64,000 nt of DNA from JAVBMU01 sp031552185 (GTDB taxonomy: Bacteria; Actinomycetota; Actinomycetes; Actinomycetales; Cellulomonadaceae). A model generated the notes under the pieces. That model saw nothing but the letters and a program-made list of their open reading frames with translations, was not told the origin of the DNA and made no database searches. Positions within the stretch are counted from its first letter, which is position 1; each line of letters opens with the position of its first letter. The position numbers and the translations under genes were made by a program. Of the stretch, positions 7,251 through 15,829 are shown one piece after another. The stretch is taken from assembly GCA_031552185.1 (NCBI GenBank), contig JAVBMU010000006.1, positions 5,502 through 69,501 on the forward strand. Reading direction: 5' to 3'.

Positions 7251-10196
7251 GTGCTGTTCGTGCTTGCCGTGCACCTGGCCGCGGCGCTCGGCGCCCCGGC
7301 GCTGGTTTCCGCGCTCGGCCGGCGGGCGTTCCTCGTTCTCGCCCTCGCCCCGGCGTCGGCAGCTGTCTATGCGCTGGTCCGGACGGGGGCGGTGGCCGAC
7401 GGCGCCCGCCCCACGGAGTCCGTCGCCTGGGTGCCGGGCCTGGAGTTGGACCTCGACTTCCGGATGGATTCGCTGACCTGGCTGATGCTCCTCGTCGTCG
7501 GGGCGGTCGGGGCGATCGTGTTGATCTACTGCTCGGCGTACTTTGCGCCGACGGCGACGGGGATGCGCCGATTCGCCGGCTGCCTGGTCGGCTTTGCCGG
7601 CGCGATGGCGGGTCTGGTCACGGCGGACAACCTGGTGTTGCTCTACGTGTGCTGGGAGTTGACGTCGGTCTTTTCCTACCTGCTGATCGGCCACTACGCG
7701 GATCGCAAGGCCGGCCGCCGGGCCGCGATGCAGGCGATCATGGTGACGACGGCGGGCGGCCTGGCGATGCTGGTCGGCCTGATTCTGCTCGGGTCGGCGG
7801 CCGGGAGTTACCGGATCTCGGACGTCGTGGCCGATCCACCGGGCGGCGCGGTCGCGGTGCCGGCGATTGTCTGTCTCCTCTTCGGGGCGGCGACCAAATC
7901 CGCGCTCATTCCGTTCCATTTCTGGCTGCCGGCGGCGATGGCCGCGCCGACGCCGGTGAGCGCCTATCTGCACGCGGCGGCCATGGTGAAGGCCGGGGTG
8001 TACCTCGTGGCCCGGTTTGCCCCTGCCTTCGGGACCGTCCCGGCCTGGCGCGTGGGTGTTGTCGTCCTGGGTGCGGGGACGCTGCTGCTCGGCGGATACC
8101 GGGCGCTGCGGCAGTACGACCTCAAGCTGCTGCTCGCCTTCGGCACGGTCAGCCAGTTGGGGCTGATCGTGCTGTTGGTCGGGCTCGGGACCCGCGCTGC
8201 GGCGCTGGCCGGGCTCGCGCTGCTCGGGGCGCACGCGATGTTCAAGGCGGCGCTGTTCCTGGTGGTCGGAGTGGTCGACGCCGCGGCCGGCACGCGGGAC
8301 CTGCGCAGGCTGTCCGGGGTCGGCCGCGCGCTGCCGATGACGGCGGCGGCGGGGGCGCTCGCCGTCGCCTCGATGATTGGGTTCCCGCCGTTCGCCGGGT
8401 ATGTCGCCAAGGAGTCGGCGCTGGGTGCGTTGTGGCCGACCCCGGGTGCGCCCTGGGACGAGTGGGTGCCCCTGGCTGCGGTGGTGCTCGGCTCGATGCT
8501 GACGGTCGCCTATGGGCTGCGATTCTGGTGGGGCGCGTTCGCCGCGAAGTCGCCGGCCCCGGCGCCCGCCCCCGCCCCCGGGGCGGGGCCGCATCGCCAG
8601 TCGATGGTGCTGGTCGCTCCCGGGGTCGTGCTCGCCCTGCTCGGCCTGGCGGTGGCCCTCGTCCCCCGGGTCGGCGACGACCTGCTCGCCCCGTTCGCCG
8701 AGACCTATCCGGCCGGCGAGTCCGGGCACCTCGCGCTGTGGGCCGGTCCGGGCCCGGTGCCTGTCCTGACCGTGGTGATCCTCGCCGTCGGCGCGTTGGC
8801 GTTTCACTGGCGCGGCCGGGTGGCGGCATTCCAGGCCGCGCGGCAGGTCGGTTGGGAGGCCGATCGGGTCTACCGCAGGCTGATGCGCGGTCTGGACGAG
8901 GTGGCGGCCGATGTCACGGGCCGGACCCAGCGCGGCTCGCTGCCGCTGTACCTCGGCACGATCCTGGTCGTGCTCGTGATCGGCCCCGGGCTGGGCATGG
9001 CGGTCGCGACCTCGTGGCCCGACCGGCTGACCTGGTGGGACCGGCCCGCCCAGCTCGCGGCGGTGGCGGCGGTCGCGGCGGCGTCGGTGCTCGCGGCCCG
9101 GGCCCGGCGCCGGCTGAAGGCGGTGTTCCTGGTGGGCATCGCGGGCTACGCGAACGCGGCGCTGTTCCTGCTGCACGGTGCGCCGGATGTCGCGCTGACG
9201 CAGGTGCTGGTCGAGACGGTCACCTTGGTCGTGATGGTCCTCGTCCTGCGCAGGCTGCCGCCGTACTTCTCGGACCGGCCGCTGCGGGCGAGCCGCTGGG
9301 TGCGGCTCGCCATCGGGGTGGCGGTCGGGGTGGTGGCGATGGGCTTCGCCGTGACCGCGCCGAGCGCACGCGTCGCCGAGCCGGTGGCGGTCGACTATCC
9401 CAGGGAGGCAGTCGCCTTCGGCGGCGGCCGGAACGTGGTCAATGTGACGCTCGTCGATATTCGCGCCTGGGACACGATGGGCGAGATCGCCGTGCTCCTC
9501 GCCGCAGCGACCGGCGTTGCGTCGCTCATCTTCATTCGTCGGCGAGCGGGCGAGATCCTGCGGGCCGACGACGCCGCCGGTGCCGACCCGACCGGCGGCG
9601 GAGTGTGGGGGCACGGGGTCTTCGGCGCGGTGGCCGGCCGCGGCGCCCCCGGGCGCGGACTCGACGGCGCCGTCGCGGGCCGGCGGGGGCGGGCGACGTG
9701 GTTGCCCGCGGGTCGCACGCTTGCCCCGGAGCGAAGGTCGGTCGTCTTCGAAGTGGTCACCAGGGTGATCTTCCACCCGATGATCGTCGTCGCGCTGTAT
9801 CTCCTGATCGTGGGGCACAACGCGCCGGGTGGCGGGTTCGTCGCCGGGCTCCTGGTCGGGCTCGCGATGACCATCCGGTACCTGGCGGGGGGCCGGTACG
9901 AACTCGGCGAGGCCGCCCCGGTGCAGCCCGGCGCCCTGCTCGGGGCGGGACTGTTTCTCTCCGCCGGCTTCGGCCTGGTGAGTCTGCTGCTCACGGGCGA
10001 CGCCCTGCGCAGCGCGATCGTCGATCTGAGCGTGCCGGGGCTCGGCACCTGGCATGTGGCGACCTCGCTGGTCTTCGACGTCGGGGTGTTCCTGGTGGTC
10101 ATCGGGCTGGTGCTCGACGTGCTGCGCAGCCTCGGGGCCGAGGTCGACCGGCACGCCGAGGTCGCCGTGCGCGAGCAGAGAAGGGCGCGGCCATGA
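7251..10196 (+). CDS. mrpA: Na+/H+ antiporter subunit MrpA with fused MrpB domain
   Basis: Largest subunit of the multi-subunit Mrp cation/proton antiporter in the cytoplasmic membrane, related to complex I NuoL. The NuoL-like core contains WELTS (with the conserved Glu) and TKSALIPFHFWLPAAMAAPTP followed by HAAAMVKAG. A Pro/Ala loop lies at about 440-460. The C-terminal about 150 residues (FHPMIVVALYLLIVGHNAPGGGFVAGL...) are an MrpB domain, so A and B are one polypeptide, as in many actinomycetes. A Gly/Arg-rich linker (about 775-825) joins them. Start is GTG 7251: GGACGGAG lies just upstream and the protein then begins at the first helix. It overlaps mrpC by ATGA. 981 residues. Confidence 0.9.
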   Translation: MLFVLAVHLAAALGAPALVSALGRRAFLVLALAPASAAVYALVRTGAVADGARPTESVAWVPGLELDLDFRMDSLTWLMLLVVGAVGAIVLIYCSAYFAPTATGMRRFAGCLVGFAGAMAGLVTADNLVLLYVCWELTSVFSYLLIGHYADRKAGRRAAMQAIMVTTAGGLAMLVGLILLGSAAGSYRISDVVADPPGGAVAVPAIVCLLFGAATKSALIPFHFWLPAAMAAPTPVSAYLHAAAMVKAGVYLVARFAPAFGTVPAWRVGVVVLGAGTLLLGGYRALRQYDLKLLLAFGTVSQLGLIVLLVGLGTRAAALAGLALLGAHAMFKAALFLVVGVVDAAAGTRDLRRLSGVGRALPMTAAAGALAVASMIGFPPFAGYVAKESALGALWPTPGAPWDEWVPLAAVVLGSMLTVAYGLRFWWGAFAAKSPAPAPAPAPGAGPHRQSMVLVAPGVVLALLGLAVALVPRVGDDLLAPFAETYPAGESGHLALWAGPGPVPVLTVVILAVGALAFHWRGRVAAFQAARQVGWEADRVYRRLMRGLDEVAADVTGRTQRGSLPLYLGTILVVLVIGPGLGMAVATSWPDRLTWWDRPAQLAAVAAVAAASVLAARARRRLKAVFLVGIAGYANAALFLLHGAPDVALTQVLVETVTLVVMVLVLRRLPPYFSDRPLRASRWVRLAIGVAVGVVAMGFAVTAPSARVAEPVAVDYPREAVAFGGGRNVVNVTLVDIRAWDTMGEIAVLLAAATGVASLIFIRRRAGEILRADDAAGADPTGGGVWGHGVFGAVAGRGAPGRGLDGAVAGRRGRATWLPAGRTLAPERRSVVFEVVTRVIFHPMIVVALYLLIVGHNAPGGGFVAGLLVGLAMTIRYLAGGRYELGEAAPVQPGALLGAGLFLSAGFGLVSLLLTGDALRSAIVDLSVPGLGTWHVATSLVFDVGVFLVVIGLVLDVLRSLGAEVDRHAEVAVREQRRARP

Positions 10197-10675
10197 GCGG
10201 CGACACGGCCCCGAGCATCGCGCTCGTCATCGCGATCGGGGTGCTCTTCGCAGCGGGTGTGTACCTGCTCCTGGAACGGACATTGACCCGAGTCCTGCTC
10301 GGGTTCATCCTGCTCGGGAACGGTGCGAATCTGCTCTTCCTGGTCGCGGGCGGCCGCGCGGGCGGCGCCCCGATCGTCGGCGTGACGCCGACCGGACGGA
10401 TGAGCGATCCGCTGGTTCAGGCGATGGTCCTGACCTCGATCGTCATCACGCTGGGCCTCACTGCGTTCGTGCTCGCGATGGCCTACCGGTCCTGGCAGCT
10501 CCATGGTCACGACGAGGTTCAGGACGACGCCGAGGACCGCCGGGTCGCCCGGCGGGCCGCCCGCAACGTGCCCGCCTTCGAGGATGCCGACGCCCGCGAA
10601 CCGGGCCTCGACCTCGAGGACGAGGCGGCGCAGGCGCACGACGAGATCGCCCGCGAGGGTGGTGAACGCTCGTGA
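10193..10675 (+). CDS. mrpC: Na+/H+ antiporter subunit MrpC
   Basis: Small NuoK-like subunit of the Mrp complex, 160 residues. Three transmembrane helices occupy about residues 7-25, 30-50 and 75-100, with LGFILLGNGANLLFLVAG and the TDPLVQALVLT-like segment SDPLVQAMVLTSIVITLG typical of MrpC. The last 50 residues are a charged cytoplasmic tail (DDAEDRRVARR... LDLEDEAAQAHDE), longer than in most relatives. ATG overlaps the stop of mrpA and its own stop overlaps mrpD (GTGA), so translation of the operon is coupled throughout. Confidence 0.9.
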   Translation: MSGDTAPSIALVIAIGVLFAAGVYLLLERTLTRVLLGFILLGNGANLLFLVAGGRAGGAPIVGVTPTGRMSDPLVQAMVLTSIVITLGLTAFVLAMAYRSWQLHGHDEVQDDAEDRRVARRAARNVPAFEDADAREPGLDLEDEAAQAHDEIAREGGERS

Positions 10676-12375
10676 CGACGACGGTCCTCGTTCCGCTGCC
10701 GACCCTCCTGCCGCTGGTCGGCGCGGGGCTCGCCCTGGCCCTGTTCCGGTACCCACGGGCGCAGCGGGCGATCAGCTTCGGCGCGCTGGCGGCCATGCTC
10801 GTCGTCAGCGCGGCGCTTGCGGTCGTGGTCGAGAACGGGCCGCTCGCCGTCGGGGTGGGCGGCTGGGCGGCGCCGGTCGGCGTCGGCCTGGTGATCGACC
10901 GGCTGGCCGCGCTGCTGCTCACCGTCTCGGCAGTCGTCATGCTGTGCGTGCTCACCTACTCCCTCGCCCAGGGCGCGGTGGACGACCCGGGGGTCGCGGC
11001 GTCGGACCGCGCGGCATCGGATCGCCAGGGCCGGCCGGGTGCAACCGGCGAGGCAAGGCCCGGCGGCCCGGCCGCCGCCGCACCGCGACGCAGCCACGCC
11101 GCCGCCGCCGTTCACGCGTCGGAGGACCTGCCGGTCGCGATCTATCACCCGACCTTCCTGGTCCTGGCGGCGGGGGTCAGCCTCGCGTTCTGTTCCGGCG
11201 ACCTGTTCAACCTGTACGTCGGGTTCGAGGTGCTGCTCGCAGCATCATTCGTGTTGCTGACCCTGAGCGGGACCAGCGAGCGGATCCGGGCGGGGGCGAT
11301 CTATGTCGTCGTCGCGCTGTTGTCCTCGATCGTGTTCCTGCTCGCGATCGGACTCGCCTACGCGGCGACCGGTACGGTCAACCTCGCCCAGCTCGCGCTG
11401 CGCCTGGCGGAGATCGACCCGGGCGTGCGGCTGACCATCGAGCTGCTGCTGCTGCTCGCCTTTGCGGTCAAGGCGGCGGTCTTCCCGCTCTCGGCGTGGC
11501 TGCCGGACTCCTACCCGACGGCGCCGGCGCCGGTCACGGCCGTCTTCGCGGGTTTGCTGACCAAGGTCGGCGTCTATGCCATCTTGCGCACCCAGACGCT
11601 GCTGGTCCCGGCCGAGGGGGTGGATACCGTGCTGATGGTCTTCGCCCTCGCGACCATGCTGGTCGGCATCCTCGGCGCCGTCGCCCAGACCGACCTCAAG
11701 CGGCTGTTCTCGTTCACGCTGGTCAGCCACATCGGCTTCATGATCTTCGGGATCGGGTTGGCGACCGAGGCGGGACGGGCGGCGGCGGTCTTCTACGTGG
11801 TGCACCACATCACCGTGCAGACGACGTTGTTCCTGGTCGCGGGGCTGGTGGAGCGGCGGGCCGGCTCGACATCGCTGGCCCGCCTGGGCGGGCTGGCCGG
11901 GGTCGCGCCCGGGCTGGCGGTGTTGTTCGGGATCCCGGCGCTGAGCCTGGCCGGGGTGCCCCCACTGTCCGGCTTCCTCGGCAAGCTGGGACTGCTGCAG
12001 GGGGGTGTCGCCGTCGGCACGCCGATGGCGTGGACGCTCGTCGTCGGCTCGGTCGTGACCTCGCTGCTCACGTTGTACGCGCTGGTCAAGGCGTGGAACA
12101 AGGCGTTCTGGCAGGCGCCTCCGGCGGCGCCGGCGCCGCGCGCGCGACTGCCCCGCGGGATGGTTGGCGGCACGGCTGTGCTCTGCGCCGCCGGCCTGGC
12201 CATGACCGTTTGGGCGGGGCCGCTCTACGGGTATGCGCAGCGGGCGGCGGTCGGCCTGGACGACGGCTCGTACATCGAGGCCGTCTTCCCGGGCGGCGCC
12301 CCGCGGGGGGTGGGCAGCTCGGACGAGGCCGCCGCCAGGAACGGTTCCGGACCGGCCCAGGACGGTGCGCCATGA
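10672..12375 (+). CDS. mrpD: Na+/H+ antiporter subunit MrpD
   Basis: Second large NuoM/N-like subunit of the Mrp antiporter, 567 residues with about 14 helices. Diagnostic stretches are LFNLYVGFEVLLAASFVLL (Glu in the proton path), VKAAVFPLSAWLPDSYPTAP and LTKVGVYAILR, and QTDLKRLFSFTLVSHIGF. Odd feature: an inserted low-complexity loop of about 50 residues (about 103-152, rich in Ala, Arg, Gly and Asp) splits the early helices where relatives have a tight turn. The C-terminus after the last helix is a disordered Gly/Ser tail. GTG start overlaps the mrpC stop; the stop overlaps mrpE by ATGA. Confidence 0.9.
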   Translation: MTTTVLVPLPTLLPLVGAGLALALFRYPRAQRAISFGALAAMLVVSAALAVVVENGPLAVGVGGWAAPVGVGLVIDRLAALLLTVSAVVMLCVLTYSLAQGAVDDPGVAASDRAASDRQGRPGATGEARPGGPAAAAPRRSHAAAAVHASEDLPVAIYHPTFLVLAAGVSLAFCSGDLFNLYVGFEVLLAASFVLLTLSGTSERIRAGAIYVVVALLSSIVFLLAIGLAYAATGTVNLAQLALRLAEIDPGVRLTIELLLLLAFAVKAAVFPLSAWLPDSYPTAPAPVTAVFAGLLTKVGVYAILRTQTLLVPAEGVDTVLMVFALATMLVGILGAVAQTDLKRLFSFTLVSHIGFMIFGIGLATEAGRAAAVFYVVHHITVQTTLFLVAGLVERRAGSTSLARLGGLAGVAPGLAVLFGIPALSLAGVPPLSGFLGKLGLLQGGVAVGTPMAWTLVVGSVVTSLLTLYALVKAWNKAFWQAPPAAPAPRARLPRGMVGGTAVLCAAGLAMTVWAGPLYGYAQRAAVGLDDGSYIEAVFPGGAPRGVGSSDEAAARNGSGPAQDGAP

Positions 12376-12998
12376 CCGAGCGCGGGCCGGCGTGGGTGCG
12401 CCGGGTGCGAGCACAGTGGCGCGGGATCCTGGTGCTCGCCCTGGTCTGGGTCGCCCTCTGGGGCCGCCCGACGTCGGCCACGGTCCTGTCCGGGCTCGCG
12501 ATCGCGGTGGCGGTCGTCGCGCTGTTGCCGCTGCCGTCGGTGCGCAATCGGTTGGTGCTGCGGGGGCGGGGATTCGTCGTGCTGGTCGGCCGGTTCGGCC
12601 GGGACCTCGTCGTCGCCTCCGCGCAGGTGGCGAGGATCGCGCTGAGCCGGCGCCGGCCGCACGGAGCGCTGATCGGGGTCCGGTTGCGGGTTGCCGCCGA
12701 CGTCTACCTGACCATCGTGGCCGAACTTGCATCGTTGGTGCCCGGCTCGATCGTGGTCGAGGCGCACCGGCTCACGGGCACGTTGTACCTGCACGTCCTC
12801 GACCTCGACCTGGCCGGCGGCGCGGACCGGGTACGGGCCGACACGCTCGCCCTGGAGGCGCGAGTGTTACAGGCCTTCGCGCCCGACGACATCCTGCGGG
12901 GAGCCGGACTCGCCCCGGCCGACCCGACCGCGCGCCGCCGGCCGAGGCGCGGGCGGGGGCCGGCGGACTCACGGGCGCCGAGGGGGGCCGAGTCGTGA
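12372..12998 (+). CDS. mrpE: Na+/H+ antiporter subunit MrpE
   Basis: Structural subunit of the Mrp complex, 208 residues. Two N-terminal membrane helices (about 17-35 and 40-58) are followed by the conserved soluble segment VASAQVARIAL...GALIGVRLRVAADVYLTIVAELASLVPGSIVVEAH and TLYLHVLDLD, the signature of MrpE. The last about 25 residues are Arg/Pro-rich (TARRRPRRGRGPADSRAPRGAES) and unlikely to be structured. It lies between mrpD and mrpF with four-base overlaps on both sides. Confidence 0.9.
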   Translation: MTERGPAWVRRVRAQWRGILVLALVWVALWGRPTSATVLSGLAIAVAVVALLPLPSVRNRLVLRGRGFVVLVGRFGRDLVVASAQVARIALSRRRPHGALIGVRLRVAADVYLTIVAELASLVPGSIVVEAHRLTGTLYLHVLDLDLAGGADRVRADTLALEARVLQAFAPDDILRGAGLAPADPTARRRPRRGRGPADSRAPRGAES

Positions 12999-13456
12999 CC
13001 GCCGCCGTCGTCCTGACGGGGACCATGCTGCTGGTCGCCGCGACGCTCGCGCTCATCCGGGTCGAACGGGGGCCCTCGATGCTGGACCGCGCCGTGGGCC
13101 TGGACTTGTTCACGACGACGATCGTCGGGGCCATCGCGGTCGAGGCAGCCTGGTCCCGGCGGACCTCGACGATCCCGATTCTGGTCGCGCTGTCGCTGGT
13201 CGGGTTCATCGGGTCGGTGGCCGTGGCCCGGTTCGCCGCCGTCGAACCAGCCGGAGAGGGCCGGATCCGGACCCCGGCCGAGGTCGCCGCCGCCGACGCC
13301 GCCCGGCTGGCCGCCGAACTCGCCGAGGACGCCGCGGACGCCGGTCGGTCGGCCGGCGCAGTCGCCGAGGAAGCCGACTCCGGCCGGGCCTTCGAGCCGA
13401 GGCCGGACGCCGTCGATCCGGGCGACCGGCCCGATCCGGCCGATCGGGGGAGGTGA
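12995..13456 (+). CDS. mrpF: Na+/H+ antiporter subunit MrpF
   Basis: MrpF subunit with three short helices in the first about 85 residues (AAVVLTGTMLLVAATLALIRVERGPSMLDRAVGLDLFTT..., STIPILVALSLVGFIGSVAVARF). ERGPSxxDRxxxLD is the family signature. At 153 residues it is far longer than the usual 85-95. The extra about 65 residues are an acidic, Ala/Asp/Glu-rich tail (AAADAARLAAELAEDAADAG...), probably cytoplasmic and disordered or helical. GTG start overlaps the mrpE stop. The mrpG ribosome site GGAGGTGA overlaps this gene's stop. Confidence 0.88.
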   Translation: MTAAVVLTGTMLLVAATLALIRVERGPSMLDRAVGLDLFTTTIVGAIAVEAAWSRRTSTIPILVALSLVGFIGSVAVARFAAVEPAGEGRIRTPAEVAAADAARLAAELAEDAADAGRSAGAVAEEADSGRAFEPRPDAVDPGDRPDPADRGR

Positions 13457-13460
13457 CCCG

Positions 13461-13817
13461 GTGACCTGGACAAACCTCGCCGACGCCGTCGCGATCGGGT
13501 GTTTGCTCGCAGGCGGGTTCCTGGCCTTCGCCGCTGGGATCGGCGTGGCGCGCTTCGGCGACCTCCTTGCGCGGCAGCATGCGGCGGCGAAACCGCAGGT
13601 GCTCGGACTGATTCTGCTGCTCTCCGGCCTGGCGCTGCGGCTGCGCTCCGGGGCGGCGGCGGCCGCCCTCGCCCTGGTTGTTGCCTTCCAGCTGATGACC
13701 GCGCCCGTGGCCGCCCACCTGCTCAGCCGGGCAGGCTACCGGACCGGCAAGGTCGACGCCGCTGACCTTGCCGAAGATGAACTCGCCCGCGAACGCGACC
13801 CCGACGCCGGCGACTGA
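13461..13817 (+). CDS. mrpG: Na+/H+ antiporter subunit MrpG
   Basis: Last gene of the mrp operon, 118 residues. Three helices: about 7-28 (VAIGCLLAGGFLAFAAGIGVARF), 42-60 and 64-85 (ALVVAFQLMTAPVAAHLLSRAGY). GVARFGDLLARQHAAAKPQVLG and TAPVAAHLLSRA match MrpG/PhaG. Start is GTG 13461 with GGAGGTGA seven bases upstream, overlapping the mrpF stop. The C-terminus is a short acidic tail. With subunits A(B)-C-D-E-F-G present, the complex is complete and would export Na+ (or other cations) against H+, giving salt and alkaline tolerance. Confidence 0.88.
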   Translation: MTWTNLADAVAIGCLLAGGFLAFAAGIGVARFGDLLARQHAAAKPQVLGLILLLSGLALRLRSGAAAAALALVVAFQLMTAPVAAHLLSRAGYRTGKVDAADLAEDELARERDPDAGD

Positions 13818-13923
13818 GCACCCGCCGGTGCTGCCGCGGCGAGCCCCCGGACGCCGGGCGAGGCAGTCCACCGTCAACCTCGACTGCAGCTGACGCTGTT
13901 GGGGAGGTTCCCGCGCCGGCGAG

Positions 13924-14007
13924 GCCGAGGTAGATCCGTGGCGTCGCCGACCCGGCGTGTCGGTCGCGCTACGGCTCTACCTCGCGCGCCGTGGCTCTAC
14001 CTCGCGC
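13924..14007 (+). repeat. 84-bp interspersed repeat, copy 1
   Basis: This block aligns without gaps to 40807-40890 with about 9 mismatches in 84 bp (roughly 89% identity by eye). Internally, GAGGTAGA (13927-13934) can pair with TCTACCTC (13976-13983) over a long loop. GGCTCTACCTCGCGCGCC occurs twice, 20 bp apart (13973-13990 and 13993-14010). It lies between the converging mrpG and ThrE-type genes. Both copies are downstream of a plus-strand gene in the same orientation, so it could be a REP-like or terminator-like element. Function unknown. Confidence 0.7.
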
Positions 14008-14052
14008 GCCGCGGCACGCTCGGGTGGCGGTGGACGCAAGGTGATGCGTCGC

Positions 14053-14105
14053 GAGTCAGTACCTTGGGCCGGCGAGTCAGTACTCGGCGCGCCAGGTACT
14101 GACTC
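14053..14105. repeat. Inverted/direct repeat cluster around GAGTCAGTAC
   Basis: GAGTCAGTACCT (14053-14064) is repeated directly as GAGTCAGTAC (14074-14083) and then as the perfect reverse complement AGGTACTGACTC (14094-14105), each flanked by GGCGCG-type sequence. It could form a 12-bp hairpin, or offer three sites to a dimeric regulator. The 431-bp gap 13818-14248 otherwise holds the 84-bp repeat and the 15-bp motif, and no supported gene. Confidence 0.6.
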
Positions 14106-14222
14106 GGCGCGATGGAGGCCCCCGTCTCACCGCCCGCCCAGGATTGCCGCCGCCGCGGGCGGCCGAACGCCGGTGCCGAACCTGGCCCGACGGTCGGGCC
14201 ACCCGTCGCCGAAGACCGCCGC

Positions 14223-14237
14223 AATTCGGAATCACTC
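14223..14237 (-). repeat. 15-bp near-palindromic motif, copy 2 of 3
   Basis: Plus strand reads AATTCGGAATCACTC, differing by one base from the copy at 5319-5333 and identical to 60959-60973. It starts 11 bp downstream of the stop of the minus-strand ThrE-type gene. Confidence 0.7.
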
Positions 14238-14248
14238 ATCTAGGTGCC

Positions 14249-15607
14249 TCACCCGCCCCGGCGTCTGAGCGAGCGCCGGATCGTCCCCATCTCCTTGGTG
14301 AGCCCGGTCCCGGTGAGCACGCCGAGCGTGATGGAGAACAACGCAAGCACCATGTTCACGAGGTCGGTGATCGCCTGCGCCCCGGAGGTTGCGAGTTCCG
14401 ACATGCCGAGGAATCCGAGGCTGCCGGGGACGAGCAGCCAGAAGCCGGGCAGGGCGGTGACGAGGCGGTCCGGGCCGGATCGGGTCAGGGCAATGAGGCG
14501 GGCGACGACCATCAGCACGAGGCCGCCGAAGAACCCGGAGAGCTGGGCGGAGATCAGCAGGCTGCCGACCTTCTGGGCGACGAATGCGGCATACAGGGCG
14601 AGCGCGATCCACAACAGGGATCGACGCGGGGCGGACGAGTAGAGCACGTCGCCGCAGGCGACGAGGGCCACGCCGAGGTACGCGATCCACGGCTGAATGT
14701 CCCCGCCCGTGAACGCGACCCCGGCGGCGTCGAACGGCTCGCCGACGACGGCGATTCCGGCGACGACGCCGAAGGCGAGCAGCAGGAGTTGGGCCAGCCC
14801 GTAGACCAGCCGGCTGGCCCCGGAGACCACCTGGTTGTGGGTGAGCTCGATGGTGGCGGTAGTGAGGGCGGCGCCGGGCAGGAACGGCACCAACGGCGGG
14901 GCGATGAGGGTGACCGGGTCGACGTGCACCCACGGGCTGATCACCTCCATCACGAGCACCGTCACGACGAAGGAGGCGAGCACCGGCAGCGCCACGGCCA
15001 GCGAACCGAACCGCGCCCCCGCAACCCGACCGAGCCCGACGAGAGCGCCGAGGATGGCCAGCCCGGCGACCGGGGCGAAGCTCGGATGCTGGCACATCCC
15101 CACCCCGACGGCCACGAGCGTGTGCCCGACGACGCGGACGGCCGGCCCGAACCGGGGCGGCGTCGCGGCGATTTCGACCAGCCGGGCCCGGGCCGCGTCG
15201 AGCGCCACCTTGCCCTGCGCGACGTCGTCGCTGAGCTTGTCGAGCAGGCCCACCTGATTGAGCGACACGGCCCGCCCGGTGGAGGAGGCGTAGTGGGTCC
15301 GGGCGCCGCCGTCGGGCTCATCGACCTGGACCATGACCCCGGTGGGGACGACGAAGGCCCGCACGTCGGCCTGGCTGCGCTCGCCGGCGATTCGGCGCAG
15401 GGCGTCCTCGACCTCGTTGGTCGCCTGGCCGGCGTCGAGCAGGCTCACGCCGAGTTCGGTGAGCAGCGGGACGAGGTCGGGATCGACCAGGTCCGGCTCG
15501 CGGGCGCGGCCCGCGGTCGGGGAGGAACGGGTGGGGGCGCGCAGGAGGGGGGTGACGCGAGTCCGGACGGCGTGCAAGAGGCGACGGGGAATGCGCTGCT
15601 CGGCCAT
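14249..15607 (-). CDS. ThrE-family threonine/serine exporter
   Basis: A 452-residue membrane protein of the ThrE/DUF1212 family, whose Corynebacterium member exports threonine and serine. A soluble N-terminal part (about 40-150) carries the family's GxSxxDAGxxTxxVEDxLxRIA pattern (here LGVSLLDAGQATNEVEDALRRIAGE) and a VVPTGVMVQV strand. Roughly ten helices follow, including VTLIAPPLVPFLPGAALT and GFWLLVPGSLGFLG. Both halves, normally DUF1212 plus DUF3815-like, are present in one chain. ATG at 15607 is preceded by GAGGGAGGAG, a strong ribosome site. It is divergent from the MFS gene, so both may be controlled from 15608-15829. Substrate is inferred only from the family. Confidence 0.82.
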   Translation of the reverse strand: MAEQRIPRRLLHAVRTRVTPLLRAPTRSSPTAGRAREPDLVDPDLVPLLTELGVSLLDAGQATNEVEDALRRIAGERSQADVRAFVVPTGVMVQVDEPDGGARTHYASSTGRAVSLNQVGLLDKLSDDVAQGKVALDAARARLVEIAATPPRFGPAVRVVGHTLVAVGVGMCQHPSFAPVAGLAILGALVGLGRVAGARFGSLAVALPVLASFVVTVLVMEVISPWVHVDPVTLIAPPLVPFLPGAALTTATIELTHNQVVSGASRLVYGLAQLLLLAFGVVAGIAVVGEPFDAAGVAFTGGDIQPWIAYLGVALVACGDVLYSSAPRRSLLWIALALYAAFVAQKVGSLLISAQLSGFFGGLVLMVVARLIALTRSGPDRLVTALPGFWLLVPGSLGFLGMSELATSGAQAITDLVNMVLALFSITLGVLTGTGLTKEMGTIRRSLRRRGG

Positions 15608-15829
15608 GGCAACTCCTCCCTCGTCGTGTCGTGTCCGGCCGGTTCGTGGTCCGGTCGGTCCCGGCCGGGATCGGCGGGGCCGCACGCCCTGCTCCTGGCA
15701 GCATCGAACGATAGGCGCGTTACTGCGACCGGAACGGCCCATCGACGTCGTCCGGATGCCGCGGGGAGCCCGGCGAGGCGTGGCTTGCGGCCCCGACGTA
15801 CAGTCGCGGCACGGGAGGAGATGCCTGCC

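Noticed and set aside
7158..10154. A 998-residue open frame on the minus strand opposite mrpA, and a 1,008-residue plus-strand frame at 7649-10675
   Set aside because: Arg/Pro/Ala/Gln-rich shadows created by high GC. mrpA in between encodes an unmistakable conserved protein; only the last 160 residues of the plus frame (mrpC) are real.
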